Positions 56,315 through 63,872 of a stretch of 64,000 nt of DNA are shown here, piece by piece. The position numbers and the translations under genes were made by a program. This DNA is from DATBDE01 sp045805605 (GTDB lineage: Bacteria > Actinomycetota > Thermoleophilia > Solirubrobacterales > Solirubrobacteraceae). The number at the start of each line of letters is the position of its first letter. The first letter of the stretch is position 1. Under the pieces are notes generated by a model. That model saw only the letters and a list, made by a program, of their open reading frames with translations. It was not told the DNA's origin and did no database searches. The DNA lies in the NCBI GenBank assembly GCA_045805605.1, contig JBJMKX010000022.1, forward strand, positions 16,862 through 80,861. The letters run 5' to 3'.

Positions 56315-57403
56315 GTCGCGCCCACGCCGTTCGGTCACGCCGGGATCTTCGGCGGCGGCGAGCGCTATCCCGTCGAGCTCGCCCGCGCTCTCGGCCGCCA
56401 TGTCGATTGCGAGCTCGTCACCTTCGGCGCCGGCGCGAGCATCGACGACGCGGGCGGGCTGCGCGTACGGGTCCTGCGGGCCGTCGGGCATCTCGGTCAC
56501 CCGGCTCACCCGATCGCGCCTGCGCTGGCCGCGGCGGTGGCGGGTGCCGACGTCGTGCACACCCATCACACGCGGAGCGCGCCCAGCCGCCTCGCGGCGC
56601 TCGTCGCTCGCGCGCGGGGGAGGGCCGCAGTGACGACCGACCACGGCTTGCCGGGCGGGACCTGGGGAGGCGTTCTCCTCGCGCTCTTCCAACGTTTCCT
56701 CCTGGTGTCCGAGTATTCCGCTCGCGAGCTCCGCGCACCTCCGTCCCGCACGCGCGTGGTCTACGGCGGCGTCGACTGCGTTCGCTACCACCCCGATCCG
56801 CAGGCGTCACGTCGCGGCGTCCTGTTCCTCGGGCGCGTTACGCCGCACAAGGGCATCGATCGCCTCATCCGCGCGCTGCCCGAGCGTGCCACCCTCACGA
56901 TCGCGGGCACCGCAGGCCACGACCCCGATCCGCCGGAACGCGACTACCCGGAGCTCCTGCGGCGGCTGGCGCGCGGGCGTTCGGTGAGCTTGCTCGGCGC
57001 GGTGCCGGACGACCGGCTTCCGGCTCTGCACCGCAGCGCCGCGGTGCTGGCGTTGCCGTCGGTCGACCGCACCTGCTACGGCCGCCACATCCGCGTGGTG
57101 GAGCTGCTCGGCCTCGTCGCGCTCGAGGCGATGGCGAGCGGTACGCCGGTGGTCTGCAGCCGCGTCGGCGGGCTGCCCGAGATTGTCGAGGACGGCGTGA
57201 CGGGAATTCTGGTCGAGCCTGGGGACGTCGGCGCGCTGCGCGATGCGCTCGACCGCGTGCTGCGTGACCGGTCGCTCGCCGACCGCCTCGGTCGCAACGG
57301 TCGCGAGCGAGCGCGTGAGCGCTTCACGTGGGACGCCTGTGCGATGCGATGCCTCGCGGCGTACGACGAGGTGGTTGGGGGTCAGCGGACGGGCGCGCGG
57401 TAG
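56300..57403 (+). CDS. Glycosyltransferase family 4 (plus strand)
   Basis: The 367-residue protein starts at ATG 56300 (MRVVHVAPTPFGHAGIFGGGERYPVELARALGRHV). GT4 motifs are VVYGGVDCVRYHPD, VLFLGRVTPHKGIDRLIRAL and VELLGLVALEAMASGTPVVCSRVGGLPEIVEDGVTGILVEPGD. It overlaps the divergent GT4 gene by 15 nt at the start codons, so each promoter lies within the other gene. Its stop overlaps the convergent PTPS-like gene by 22 nt. Confidence 0.9.
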   Translation: MRVVHVAPTPFGHAGIFGGGERYPVELARALGRHVDCELVTFGAGASIDDAGGLRVRVLRAVGHLGHPAHPIAPALAAAVAGADVVHTHHTRSAPSRLAALVARARGRAAVTTDHGLPGGTWGGVLLALFQRFLLVSEYSARELRAPPSRTRVVYGGVDCVRYHPDPQASRRGVLFLGRVTPHKGIDRLIRALPERATLTIAGTAGHDPDPPERDYPELLRRLARGRSVSLLGAVPDDRLPALHRSAAVLALPSVDRTCYGRHIRVVELLGLVALEAMASGTPVVCSRVGGLPEIVEDGVTGILVEPGDVGALRDALDRVLRDRSLADRLGRNGRERARERFTWDACAMRCLAAYDEVVGGQRTGAR

Positions 57404-57762
57404 CCGCCGAAGGCGTTGTGTGCTTCCCACACCCGAATGGCGAGGGCGTCGCCGCCCGCCTCCCGCACGACCTCGGCGAGCGAACCGTGGAGCCAGCGGG
57501 CGAGGATCTCGACGGTCACGCCGTCGGCGTCGGGCGGCCGGATGTAGTCGAGGTCCCGGCCCTCGAGCCGCCCGAGAACGTCGTCGAGACCGGCGCCGAG
57601 CGCGTCGAGATCGCAGACGACGCCACGGTCGTCCAGACCGTCGCGCTCGACCACGACGTCGACTCGGTAGTCGTGGTGGTGCGGCTGGCGCTCGGCCTCG
57701 GTGCCCCAGGGCAGCCTGTGCAGGGCGCGCAGCGGCCTGGAGGCTCCCACTTCGAAGGTCAT
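57382..57762 (-). CDS. 6-pyruvoyl-tetrahydropterin synthase/QueD-like protein without the usual Cys
   Basis: The 126-residue protein has the T-fold with zinc ligands His15 (RALHRLP), His28 and His30 (QPHHHDYRV) and the pterin-anchoring Glu in IRVWEAHNAFGGY. PTPS and QueD normally carry a catalytic Cys a few residues before the HGH motif; this region reads PWGTEAERQPHHHDY, with no Cys. It may have another reaction. It overlaps the dehydrogenase gene (ATGA) and is third in the minus-strand HAD-MDR-PTPS operon. Confidence 0.8.
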   Translation of the reverse strand: MTFEVGASRPLRALHRLPWGTEAERQPHHHDYRVDVVVERDGLDDRGVVCDLDALGAGLDDVLGRLEGRDLDYIRPPDADGVTVEILARWLHGSLAEVVREAGGDALAIRVWEAHNAFGGYRAPVR

Positions 57763-58754
57763 GCGCTGTACCTCAGTGCGGCGTGGATCAGGTCTGGCGC
57801 CTCGCCGGCCACCGCCGCGTAGGCGTCCGGCGCGCGTTCGAACGGGAACTCATGCGTGGTCAGCGCCTCGAGCGGGAGCTCGGACAGCAGCGTGCGCGCC
57901 GCCTCACGGCGCCGACGGCGATCCCAGCGAGCCGCCAGGTGCGCCGGGATCGTCGACACCTGCGTGCTGCGGATGACCAGGCGCCGGCGGTGGAAGTCGG
58001 CGCCGAGCGGCAGCGGCGCCGGCTTCGTCCCGTACCACGAGCACACGAGCGCGGTTCCCTCGTGCGCGAGCAGCCCGAGGCTCGGCGCGAGAAGCTCCGG
58101 CCTGCCGCTGGCTTCGATCAGCAGCGGCACTCCCCGGCCGTCGGTGACCGCGTCCAGCCGCGCGGCGAGGCTCTCCGGAGCGACTGCCTCCACGCCGAGG
58201 CGCTCCGCCGCGCGCCGGCGACCCTCCTGCGGCTCGCTGCCGATCACCCGCGCCCCGGCACGCGCCAGCAGCGCCCCAGTGAGCGCGCCCACGCAGCCGA
58301 GGCCGACCACGGCCACCGGCTCGGCCAGTCGCGGACCGGCGTCGAGGCATACCTGCAGCGCCGTCTCGACGAGTGGCAGCAGCGTGGCGCGCCGCGGATT
58401 CTCGCCGTCGAGCGCGACCACGTCGCGCTCGCCGACGACGAGCAGGTCCTGGTGGGCATGGAACGCGAAGACACGTGCGCCCTGAGGGATCCTGCCGCGC
58501 GAGCGCTCGACGCGCCCGACGACGCTATAGCCGTAGCTGAACGGGTACGCGAACGTCCCGCCCAGCGTGTCCAGCGTCTCGTCGAGCGCAAGCTCGGGAT
58601 CGACCTCGCCACGGTACGCGAGCATCTCCGTGCCTCCGCTGATGCCCGAGTACTCGGCACGCACCAGCAGCTTGCCTTCCGCGGGCTCGCCGACAGGGAC
58701 CTCAGCGATCTCAACCCGTCCAGGGCCTACGAACCGGACCGCGCGCGCCCTCAT
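57759..58754 (-). CDS. Zinc-type MDR dehydrogenase (BchC-like)
   Basis: The 331-residue MDR protein shows VRFVGPGRVEIAEVPV, a GISGGTEMLAYRGE substrate loop, YPFSYGYSVVGRVERSRG and the Rossmann VAVVGLGCVGALTGALLARAGARVIGSEP. The structural-zinc Cys cluster is absent and the usual catalytic Cys position holds Gly or Ser, as in BchC-like and sorbitol-dehydrogenase-like subsets. NAD(P)-dependent oxidation of a polyol or side-chain hydroxyl is plausible. It overlaps both operon neighbours by 4 nt. Confidence 0.82.
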   Translation of the reverse strand: MRARAVRFVGPGRVEIAEVPVGEPAEGKLLVRAEYSGISGGTEMLAYRGEVDPELALDETLDTLGGTFAYPFSYGYSVVGRVERSRGRIPQGARVFAFHAHQDLLVVGERDVVALDGENPRRATLLPLVETALQVCLDAGPRLAEPVAVVGLGCVGALTGALLARAGARVIGSEPQEGRRRAAERLGVEAVAPESLAARLDAVTDGRGVPLLIEASGRPELLAPSLGLLAHEGTALVCSWYGTKPAPLPLGADFHRRRLVIRSTQVSTIPAHLAARWDRRRRREAARTLLSELPLEALTTHEFPFERAPDAYAAVAGEAPDLIHAALRYSA

Positions 58755-59383
58755 CGCGCGTGCGCCTCCGGGGACAGCATGCGAACGACGTCGCGGAGAT
58801 CGTCGAACGGTTCATAGGCGATCGCGCGCTCCTCGAGGTAGCGCGCGAGGCTGCCGGTCGCGAAGACGCGCGTCGCGGCTAGAGCGGCGCAGCGGTCGGA
58901 GTAGCCGTCACCGACGTAGACCACCTCACCGGCCGGCAACGCCGCACGCTTGCACGGCTCGCCACACTCGTCGCAGCACGTCCGCTCGCGGAACCGAATT
59001 CGCCAGCCGTCCGAGCGCGCGTCCACCCTGTTGGCGAGCAGCTCGACGTGAACGCGCTCGCGACGGAGAATGGGATCGATCAGCTCGTGGAAGCCGCTGG
59101 AAACGACAAGCGGCCGGTGGCGCTCGGCGAGCTCGTGGAACCCTGTCCTGAGGCGCACGGTGGCGAGAAGCCAGTTGACGGCCTCGGTGAGAGGCGCGCG
59201 CACGGTCGCGACGCTGCGCGCGAGGGCGTCGTCGTGGCCGAGCGAGCGGCCCATGAGGATGCCCGTGCGCCGGTACGTCGCGATGTCCCCGAACCGCTCG
59301 ATCACGAGCTCCAGCGTGTCGCGGTCGGTGACCGTGCCGTCCCAGTCCAATACGACTCTCACGGGACCGCTGACTGACTGCAC
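58751..59383 (-). CDS. HAD-family phosphatase (MtnX/SerB-like)
   Basis: The 210-residue protein opens VRVVLDWDGTVTDRDTLELVIERFG with nucleophile Asp13 and acid Asp15. RPLVVSSGFHELIDPILRRE (motif II) and GEVVYVGDGYSDRCAA (motif III) follow. A four-Cys insert, RTCCDECGEPCKR, may bind zinc. MtnX-like HADs dephosphorylate small metabolites. It heads the minus-strand operon and lies 124 nt from the divergent RibA-RibD fusion. Confidence 0.87.
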   Translation of the reverse strand: MQSVSGPVRVVLDWDGTVTDRDTLELVIERFGDIATYRRTGILMGRSLGHDDALARSVATVRAPLTEAVNWLLATVRLRTGFHELAERHRPLVVSSGFHELIDPILRRERVHVELLANRVDARSDGWRIRFRERTCCDECGEPCKRAALPAGEVVYVGDGYSDRCAALAATRVFATGSLARYLEERAIAYEPFDDLRDVVRMLSPEAHAR

Positions 59384-59507
59384 AGCATGTCGGGTACCCT
59401 CCCGCGGTCGGTTCGTCGTCGGCGCCCACCCGAAGGGACTCGACCTGAGCGACGGGGAAGCACATCGCGCACCTCACAGGAGCCTAATACCGGCTGAGCG
59501 GGGACTC

Positions 59508-60812
59508 GTGCGCGAAGTGGTGCGCGTGCCGCTCCCGACCGCGGCGGGCGAGTTCGATCTGCGTGCCTTCGCATCCGAGTCCGGCTCGGTGCAGCTCGTC
59601 CTCCTCAAGGGGGACCTCGGCGACGGGTACAGCGTCCTGACGCGGCTGCATTCCGAGTGCCTGACCGGCGACGCGCTCGGCTCGCTGCGCTGCGACTGCG
59701 GCGTCCAGCTTCGCACCGCGCTGCGCGCGATCGCTTCGGAAGGGCGCGGCGTGCTCTTCTACGCCACCGGCCACGAGGGCCGCGGGATCGGCCTCATCAA
59801 CAAGCTCCGCGCCTACCTCCTGCAGGACGAGGGCCTCGACACGTTCGACGCGAACCGGCACCTCGGCCTCCCACCGGACGCACGCGACTACGTCGAGGCT
59901 GCGGCGTCGCTGCAGGCTCTGGGCGTGCGCACGGTGCGGCTCCTGACGAACAACCCGCACAAGGAAACGAGCCTGCGGCGCGCCGGCATCGAGGTCGAAG
60001 AGGTTGTGCCCCTGCCGACGTCGCCGCACATCCGCAATCTCCGGTACCTGCGGGCCAAGGAGACGCGCATGGGCCATGTGCGCCCGACCGGCGAAGGCCT
60101 TGCGGAGGCGGTTCCGCGCGCGCTGGACGTAAGCGATCTCCTCGGGCAGGTGGCCCCGCGCGACGCCCGTCCGTACGTCGTTCTCAAGTACGCGCAGACG
60201 ATCGATGGACGCATCGCGACGCGGATGGGTGACTCCAAGTGGATCAGCGGCGAGCCGGAGCGCCGAGCTTCGCATGCATTGCGGGCAGCGTGCGACGCCG
60301 TGCTCGTCGGCGTCGGGACCGTGATCGCCGACGACCCTCAGCTCACGGTCCGGCTCGTTCCAGGCGCCTCGCCGTTGCGCATCGTGCTCGACACCACGCT
60401 CCGCATCCCGCCCACCGTCCAGATTCTCGGCGATGCCGCTCCGACGCTCATCGTCACGACCGAGCGGTCGACACGCGATCGCCGGCGGGAACTGCGCAGC
60501 CGCGGGGTCGGCATAGAGTTCGTCGAACCGGCGCCGCCACACGGCGTAGACCTCGTGGCAACGCTCGCTGGGCTGCGAGAGGCCGGGATCCGCTCGCTCC
60601 TGGTCGAGGGCGGCGCAGCGGTCATCACCTCGTTCCTGCGGCAGCGCGTGGTGGACCGACTGGTCGTCGGAATCGCCCCGACCATCATCGGGGCCGGGAC
60701 CGAGGCGGTGGGCGAACTCAGCATCGCCCGCGTCTCCGACGGCCTCCGCTTGACGGGGCGATCGGTCCACACGCTGGGTGACGACGTCGTGGTAGCGAGC
60801 GACATGGCGTGA
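59508..60812 (+). CDS. GTP cyclohydrolase II fused to RibD-type reductase domain
   Basis: The 434-residue protein starts at GTG 59508. Residues about 1-205 are GTP cyclohydrolase II: zinc Cys51, Cys62 and Cys64 (RLHSECLTGDALGSLRCDCG), YATGHEGRGIGLINKLRAY and LLTNNPHKETSL. Residues about 222-434 are the RibD C-terminal reductase (LKYAQTIDGRIATRMGDSKWISGEPERRASHALRAACDAVLVGVGTVIADDP, LVEGGAAVITSFL). No deaminase and no DHBP synthase domain is present, so the fusion would make and then reduce the ribosylaminopyrimidine phosphate. Dedicated secondary metabolism rather than riboflavin synthesis is inferred from its neighbours. Confidence 0.88.
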   Translation: MREVVRVPLPTAAGEFDLRAFASESGSVQLVLLKGDLGDGYSVLTRLHSECLTGDALGSLRCDCGVQLRTALRAIASEGRGVLFYATGHEGRGIGLINKLRAYLLQDEGLDTFDANRHLGLPPDARDYVEAAASLQALGVRTVRLLTNNPHKETSLRRAGIEVEEVVPLPTSPHIRNLRYLRAKETRMGHVRPTGEGLAEAVPRALDVSDLLGQVAPRDARPYVVLKYAQTIDGRIATRMGDSKWISGEPERRASHALRAACDAVLVGVGTVIADDPQLTVRLVPGASPLRIVLDTTLRIPPTVQILGDAAPTLIVTTERSTRDRRRELRSRGVGIEFVEPAPPHGVDLVATLAGLREAGIRSLLVEGGAAVITSFLRQRVVDRLVVGIAPTIIGAGTEAVGELSIARVSDGLRLTGRSVHTLGDDVVVASDMA

Positions 60813-60873
60813 TGGTGCATGGCGCCCGCCCGGCGGCACGGGCCGGCGACTGGCCGGGCGGCGAGGAACCGCC

Positions 60874-61047
60874 TCAACCGCCGCCCACGGCCTGTTCGAC
60901 GCGACCGCTCCCGCCGCAGGTCCGGCACTTGCGGCCGTCGCGGTGACCGCGGCCACCGCAGTCAGGACAGATGTTCGGCGCCGTCTCGTTGCGGTCGGGC
61001 GGCGCCTCGTCGCCCGCGGCCATCCGCGGATCGGCCGGATCGCTCAT
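60874..61047 (-). CDS. Small DnaJ-type zinc-motif protein
   Basis: The 57-residue protein starts MSDPADPRMAAGDEAPPDRN and ends CPDCGGRGHRDGRKCRTCGGSGRVEQAVGGG. The CxxCGGxG-CxxCGGSG pair is like the DnaJ cysteine-rich zinc hairpin. Minimal proteins of this type are widespread in actinobacteria. Function unknown. Confidence 0.65.
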   Translation of the reverse strand: MSDPADPRMAAGDEAPPDRNETAPNICPDCGGRGHRDGRKCRTCGGSGRVEQAVGGG

Positions 61048-61150
61048 GCGCAGGGTCTTCCCGGCACGCCCACGGCGCAATCGCAGCCCTCGCCGTGGCG
61101 AAAGCGGCGCCGAGTTCGCCGACAGCGGCGATGTCCCCAGACCGTGACGT

Positions 61151-61175
61151 GACACACGACAGAAAATCGTGTGTC
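61151..61175. repeat. 9-bp perfect inverted repeat
   Basis: GACACACGA-CAGAAAA-TCGTGTGTC lies between the zinc-motif gene and the IS. It could be a terminator for the zinc-motif gene or an end of an older element. Confidence 0.45.
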
Positions 61176-61219
61176 TCTGCTGGGAGACGCGACCGCCGCG
61201 CGCCGAGACCTGCGGTCGC

Positions 61220-63003
61220 CGTCGAGGCTGTCGCGTAAAGGGGGTCTGTCCGGCCGGGTTAATGGAATGCCGGCATGGGCCAGAACTTCGTTGAGAGTCG
61301 TCGTGGGCAGGGGTTCTTGTTGCCGCCGGATGTGCGGGAGTGGCTCGCGCCGGATCACCTTGCCTGGTTTGTGATCGACGCGGTGGCGGAGATGGATCTG
61401 TCGGCTTTCTATGTCGCCTATCGGGCCGATGGTCATGGCCGCGCGGCGTATGAGCCGTCGGTGATGGTGGCGCTGATCCTGTATGCGTTTGCGACCAACG
61501 TGCGCTCCTCGCGGGCGATCGAGCGTCATTGCCGCCAGGATGTGGCCTATCGCGTGATCACGGGAAATCTGGTTCCTGATCACGCCACGATTGCTCGGTT
61601 CATCTGCCGGCACGAGCAAGCGCTGGCCGATCTGTTCGGCGAAGTGCTGAAGCTGTGTGATCGGGTGGGCTTGGCGGGGTCTGGGGTGGTGTCGATCGAT
61701 GGCACCCGGATCGCTGGCAATGCCAGCCCGGAGGTCAACCGCACCTTTGAGCAGATCGCGCAGGAGATCCTGGCGGAGGCCAAGGCGACTGACGAGGCCG
61801 AGGATGAGCTCTATGGCGATGAGCGTGGTGACGAGCTGCCCGAGCAACTGCGCACCCCGGAGGGGCGCCGCGAGTTCTTCGGCCAAGTCAAGCGAGAGCG
61901 CCAGCGTGAGGAGGATCCGGAACTCACCGACTCCAACCCCGGGCCCACGGAGGAGGTGTCGCTTGATCTGCATGCGGAGACCATCGTTGGGCGCGGACGC
62001 CAGGGGCGCGATGCCTGGTTGCGGGAGGGCAAGCGCCAGCTCGAGCAGCACCGCTGGGAGAAAGCGGACCAGGTCCCGCGCGGACGGCCAGACCGGCTGC
62101 TGTTGGCGGCCGAGCGATTGGCATCAGACCACGATGTCGAATGTCGCTCCAACGCTGCCTATGAGCATTACCGGGCGACCGCGCGCGACCGGCTGGGACG
62201 GCGTCTGAGCCGGCCACCGAATCCTTATGGGCCGCCGCAGATACCGGCGGGGAAGGTCAACGTGACCGACCCCGACTCCCGGCCGATCCCGATCGGGTTC
62301 GGGTTCGTTCAGGGCTACAACGCGCAAGCCGCGGTCAACGAGCAGCAGATCGTGCTGGCGGCGGAGATCACCAACACCTCGACCGACTTCTCGCAGCTTG
62401 ACCCGATGGTCAGCGCGACGCTCGACGAGCTGGAGCGCGCGGGGATCGATCAGCGGCCCGAGGCCGTGGCCGCTGACGCCGGCTACTGGAACGAGGAGCA
62501 CATGGATGAGGTGGTAGCCAACAAGCACATCCCGGTGCTCGTCGCGCCCGACAAAGGCACCCGCGGCACCCCCAAGCGCTGGCTGAACAGCGGCCGCGCC
62601 GCATGGATGCGCAGCCTGCTGGCGGCAGACTACGGCCACCAGCGGTACCGAAAACGCAAACAGACAGTCGAGCCGTTGTTCGGCAACACCAAACACAACA
62701 ACGGCTTCTACCGCTTCCACCGGCGCGGCAGGATCAAGGTCCGCCTCGAGTGGCGATTACTGATGATGAGCCACAACCTGACCAAGGTTCACCGCCATCA
62801 ACTCGCGACCGTGGGGGCCTGAATGGGCCCCCACCACGCCACACCGCCGCTCACGGCGGGACGGAGGATGTGTCGGCCACGCCGCGCGACGCCAGGCGCC
62901 TCCCGCCTACCCGACACAACCTCGCGGGACGCGCGATTCACAACAGGCCACCAGCCGTCACCCGCCAAGCCATCGCCCGCGCCTTTGAGCGACAGCCTCC
63001 GTC
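61220..63003. mobile_element. IS1182-family insertion sequence with 4-bp target duplications
   Basis: The element spans 61224-62999 (1776 bp). The left end reads GAGGCTGTCGCGTAAAGG and the right end, read inward, GAGGCTGTCGCTCAAAGG (16 of 18 match). CGTC flanks it on both sides (61220-61223 and 63000-63003), as expected for a target-site duplication. It carries one intact transposase gene, so it may be recently active. Confidence 0.8.
61275..62822 (+). CDS. IS1182-family transposase
   Basis: The 515-residue transposase begins MGQNFVESRRGQGFLLPPDVREWLAPDHLAWFV, typical of IS1182/IS1380-like IS4-superfamily proteins, with SYDPSVMVALILYAFATNVRSSRAIER-like N-terminal DUF772. The DDE triad is probably Asp in VVSIDGTRIAGNAS, Asp in AVAADAGYWNEEH and Glu in RKQTVEPLFGNTKHNNGF. 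A long charged insert (about residues 150-235) lies between the first Asp and the core. The gene fills most of the element and is uninterrupted. Confidence 0.92.
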   Translation: MGQNFVESRRGQGFLLPPDVREWLAPDHLAWFVIDAVAEMDLSAFYVAYRADGHGRAAYEPSVMVALILYAFATNVRSSRAIERHCRQDVAYRVITGNLVPDHATIARFICRHEQALADLFGEVLKLCDRVGLAGSGVVSIDGTRIAGNASPEVNRTFEQIAQEILAEAKATDEAEDELYGDERGDELPEQLRTPEGRREFFGQVKRERQREEDPELTDSNPGPTEEVSLDLHAETIVGRGRQGRDAWLREGKRQLEQHRWEKADQVPRGRPDRLLLAAERLASDHDVECRSNAAYEHYRATARDRLGRRLSRPPNPYGPPQIPAGKVNVTDPDSRPIPIGFGFVQGYNAQAAVNEQQIVLAAEITNTSTDFSQLDPMVSATLDELERAGIDQRPEAVAADAGYWNEEHMDEVVANKHIPVLVAPDKGTRGTPKRWLNSGRAAWMRSLLAADYGHQRYRKRKQTVEPLFGNTKHNNGFYRFHRRGRIKVRLEWRLLMMSHNLTKVHRHQLATVGA

Positions 63004-63004
63004 T

Positions 63005-63186
63005 GAGGCTGCCGCACAAACCCCCGGCGAGCTCGATAGGGCCGTTCTACGGCCTCGCCGGCAGAAGCCGCGACGCGGAGTCTCGTTGAGTGCGGCCGTC
63101 CCGAGTGCGAGCGCAGCAGTGCCGTCGTGGAGCGTGTTCACGGGACCCCTCGCGGCTCGTGGCGACCGGCTTTACGCGACAGCCTC
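63005..63186. mobile_element. MITE-like element with IS1182-type ends
   Basis: A 182-bp segment directly after the IS has GAGGCTGCCGCACAAA at its left end and GAGGCTGTCGCGTAAA at its right end (13 of 16 match; the right end equals the first 16 bp of the IS left end). It has no coding capacity. It may be a non-autonomous relative mobilised by the transposase, or a remnant of an earlier copy. No target duplication is visible. Confidence 0.45.
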
Positions 63187-63277
63187 GCCTCAAAGCAGCA
63201 GCGGGCGTCGCCCAGACTATGCCGATGAGCGAGGAGCGATTCGAGGCGGTCGCGGGAACCGGAGCGCCGGTGCTCGT

Positions 63278-63460
63278 GTGCTTCCGGAGAGAATCCCTGA
63301 GGTCGAGATTCGCGTTGGCGAACAGGTCTTCCGTCCTGCCTGGGGCTCTCAAGCCTGCGATGACTGGCTCGATTGGATGAACGCGCAGCGGCAGGGCGAG
63401 TCGATGACGCTGCCCGTTGATGAGGACGATTGGCTACTCGACGAGGGCTATCACCGGTAG
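63278..63460 (+). CDS. Small acidic protein of unknown function
   Basis: The GTG-started 60-residue protein reads VLPERIPEVEIRVGEQVFRPAWGSQACDDWLDWMNAQRQGESMTLPVDEDDWLLDEGYHR-like sequence in three blocks: a beta-rich start, an acidic Trp-rich middle and an acidic tail. It may continue upstream in another frame (MSEERFEAVAGTGAPVLVCF near 63230), suggesting a frameshift. Real but unassigned. Confidence 0.4.
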   Translation: MLPERIPEVEIRVGEQVFRPAWGSQACDDWLDWMNAQRQGESMTLPVDEDDWLLDEGYHR

Positions 63461-63477
63461 CAACGCCACTTGTGCGG

Positions 63478-63503
63478 TCGCCTGTCAGCGGCGGTGCCGC
63501 GTT
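63478..63503 (+). repeat. Hairpin repeat copy 1
   Basis: A 26-nt sequence beginning TCGCCTGTCA and containing the hairpin GCGGC-GGT-GCCGC recurs with one mismatch at 63832-63857. The two copies flank the small gene at 63543. Confidence 0.65.
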
Positions 63504-63542
63504 GCCTCGAAGCGAAAGCGCGCTTCGGCCAGAATACGCGCC

Positions 63543-63821
63543 ATGGAAGCCCTTTGGGATATCCAGGGCGCTCGGGTCCTAAAGACCGCTCGCCTCGAAA
63601 GGACGACGCCGACGGGGGGTGCCCGCCACTTCCGTGACGGTCAGTTGCAGACCGGCTTCACGCGACTAGCACTCGCGCAGTACGACGGCGAGGCGGGCGT
63701 CTACATCTTCTACTGCGACGACGTGTGGAACTGCCTCAACGACACTCTCCACGCCGACCTGGCGGAGGCCGAAGAACAGGCCGCAGTGGAGTTCAGAGGC
63801 GTTTCGTTCAGCGACGCCTGA
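63543..63821 (+). CDS. Small protein of unknown function between hairpin repeats
   Basis: The 92-residue protein starts MEALWDIQGARVLKTARLER and contains FTRLALAQYDGEAGVYIFYCDDVWNCLNDTLHADLAEAEEQAAVEF. It looks soluble and acidic, with no domain that I recognise. Direct repeats lie on both sides, as in gene-cassette or other accessory arrays. Confidence 0.55.
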   Translation: MEALWDIQGARVLKTARLERTTPTGGARHFRDGQLQTGFTRLALAQYDGEAGVYIFYCDDVWNCLNDTLHADLAEAEEQAAVEFRGVSFSDA

Positions 63822-63831
63822 CGGCTGGTTT

Positions 63832-63857
63832 TCGCCTGTCAGCGGCAGTGCCGCGTT
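63832..63857 (+). repeat. Hairpin repeat copy 2
   Basis: This is the second copy of the 26-nt repeat, with hairpin GCGGC-AGT-GCCGC, 354 nt after copy 1. Confidence 0.65.
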
Positions 63858-63872
63858 TCCCGCAAGCGGCAG

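Noticed and set aside
61223..63187. IS borders at 61223 and 63187 with 17-18 bp perfect ends (1.96 kb element)
   Set aside because: The closer right end at 62999 gives a matching CGTC target duplication and a normal IS1182 size; the outer perfect match is better explained by the adjacent MITE-like piece.
63478..63857. CRISPR array
   Set aside because: Only two clear repeat copies, 354 nt apart, with a gene between them; no regular short spacers or cas genes.
63478..63857. Integron attC sites
   Set aside because: The repeats form a hairpin but lack the RYYYAAC and GTTRRRY core sites, and no integrase is in the window.
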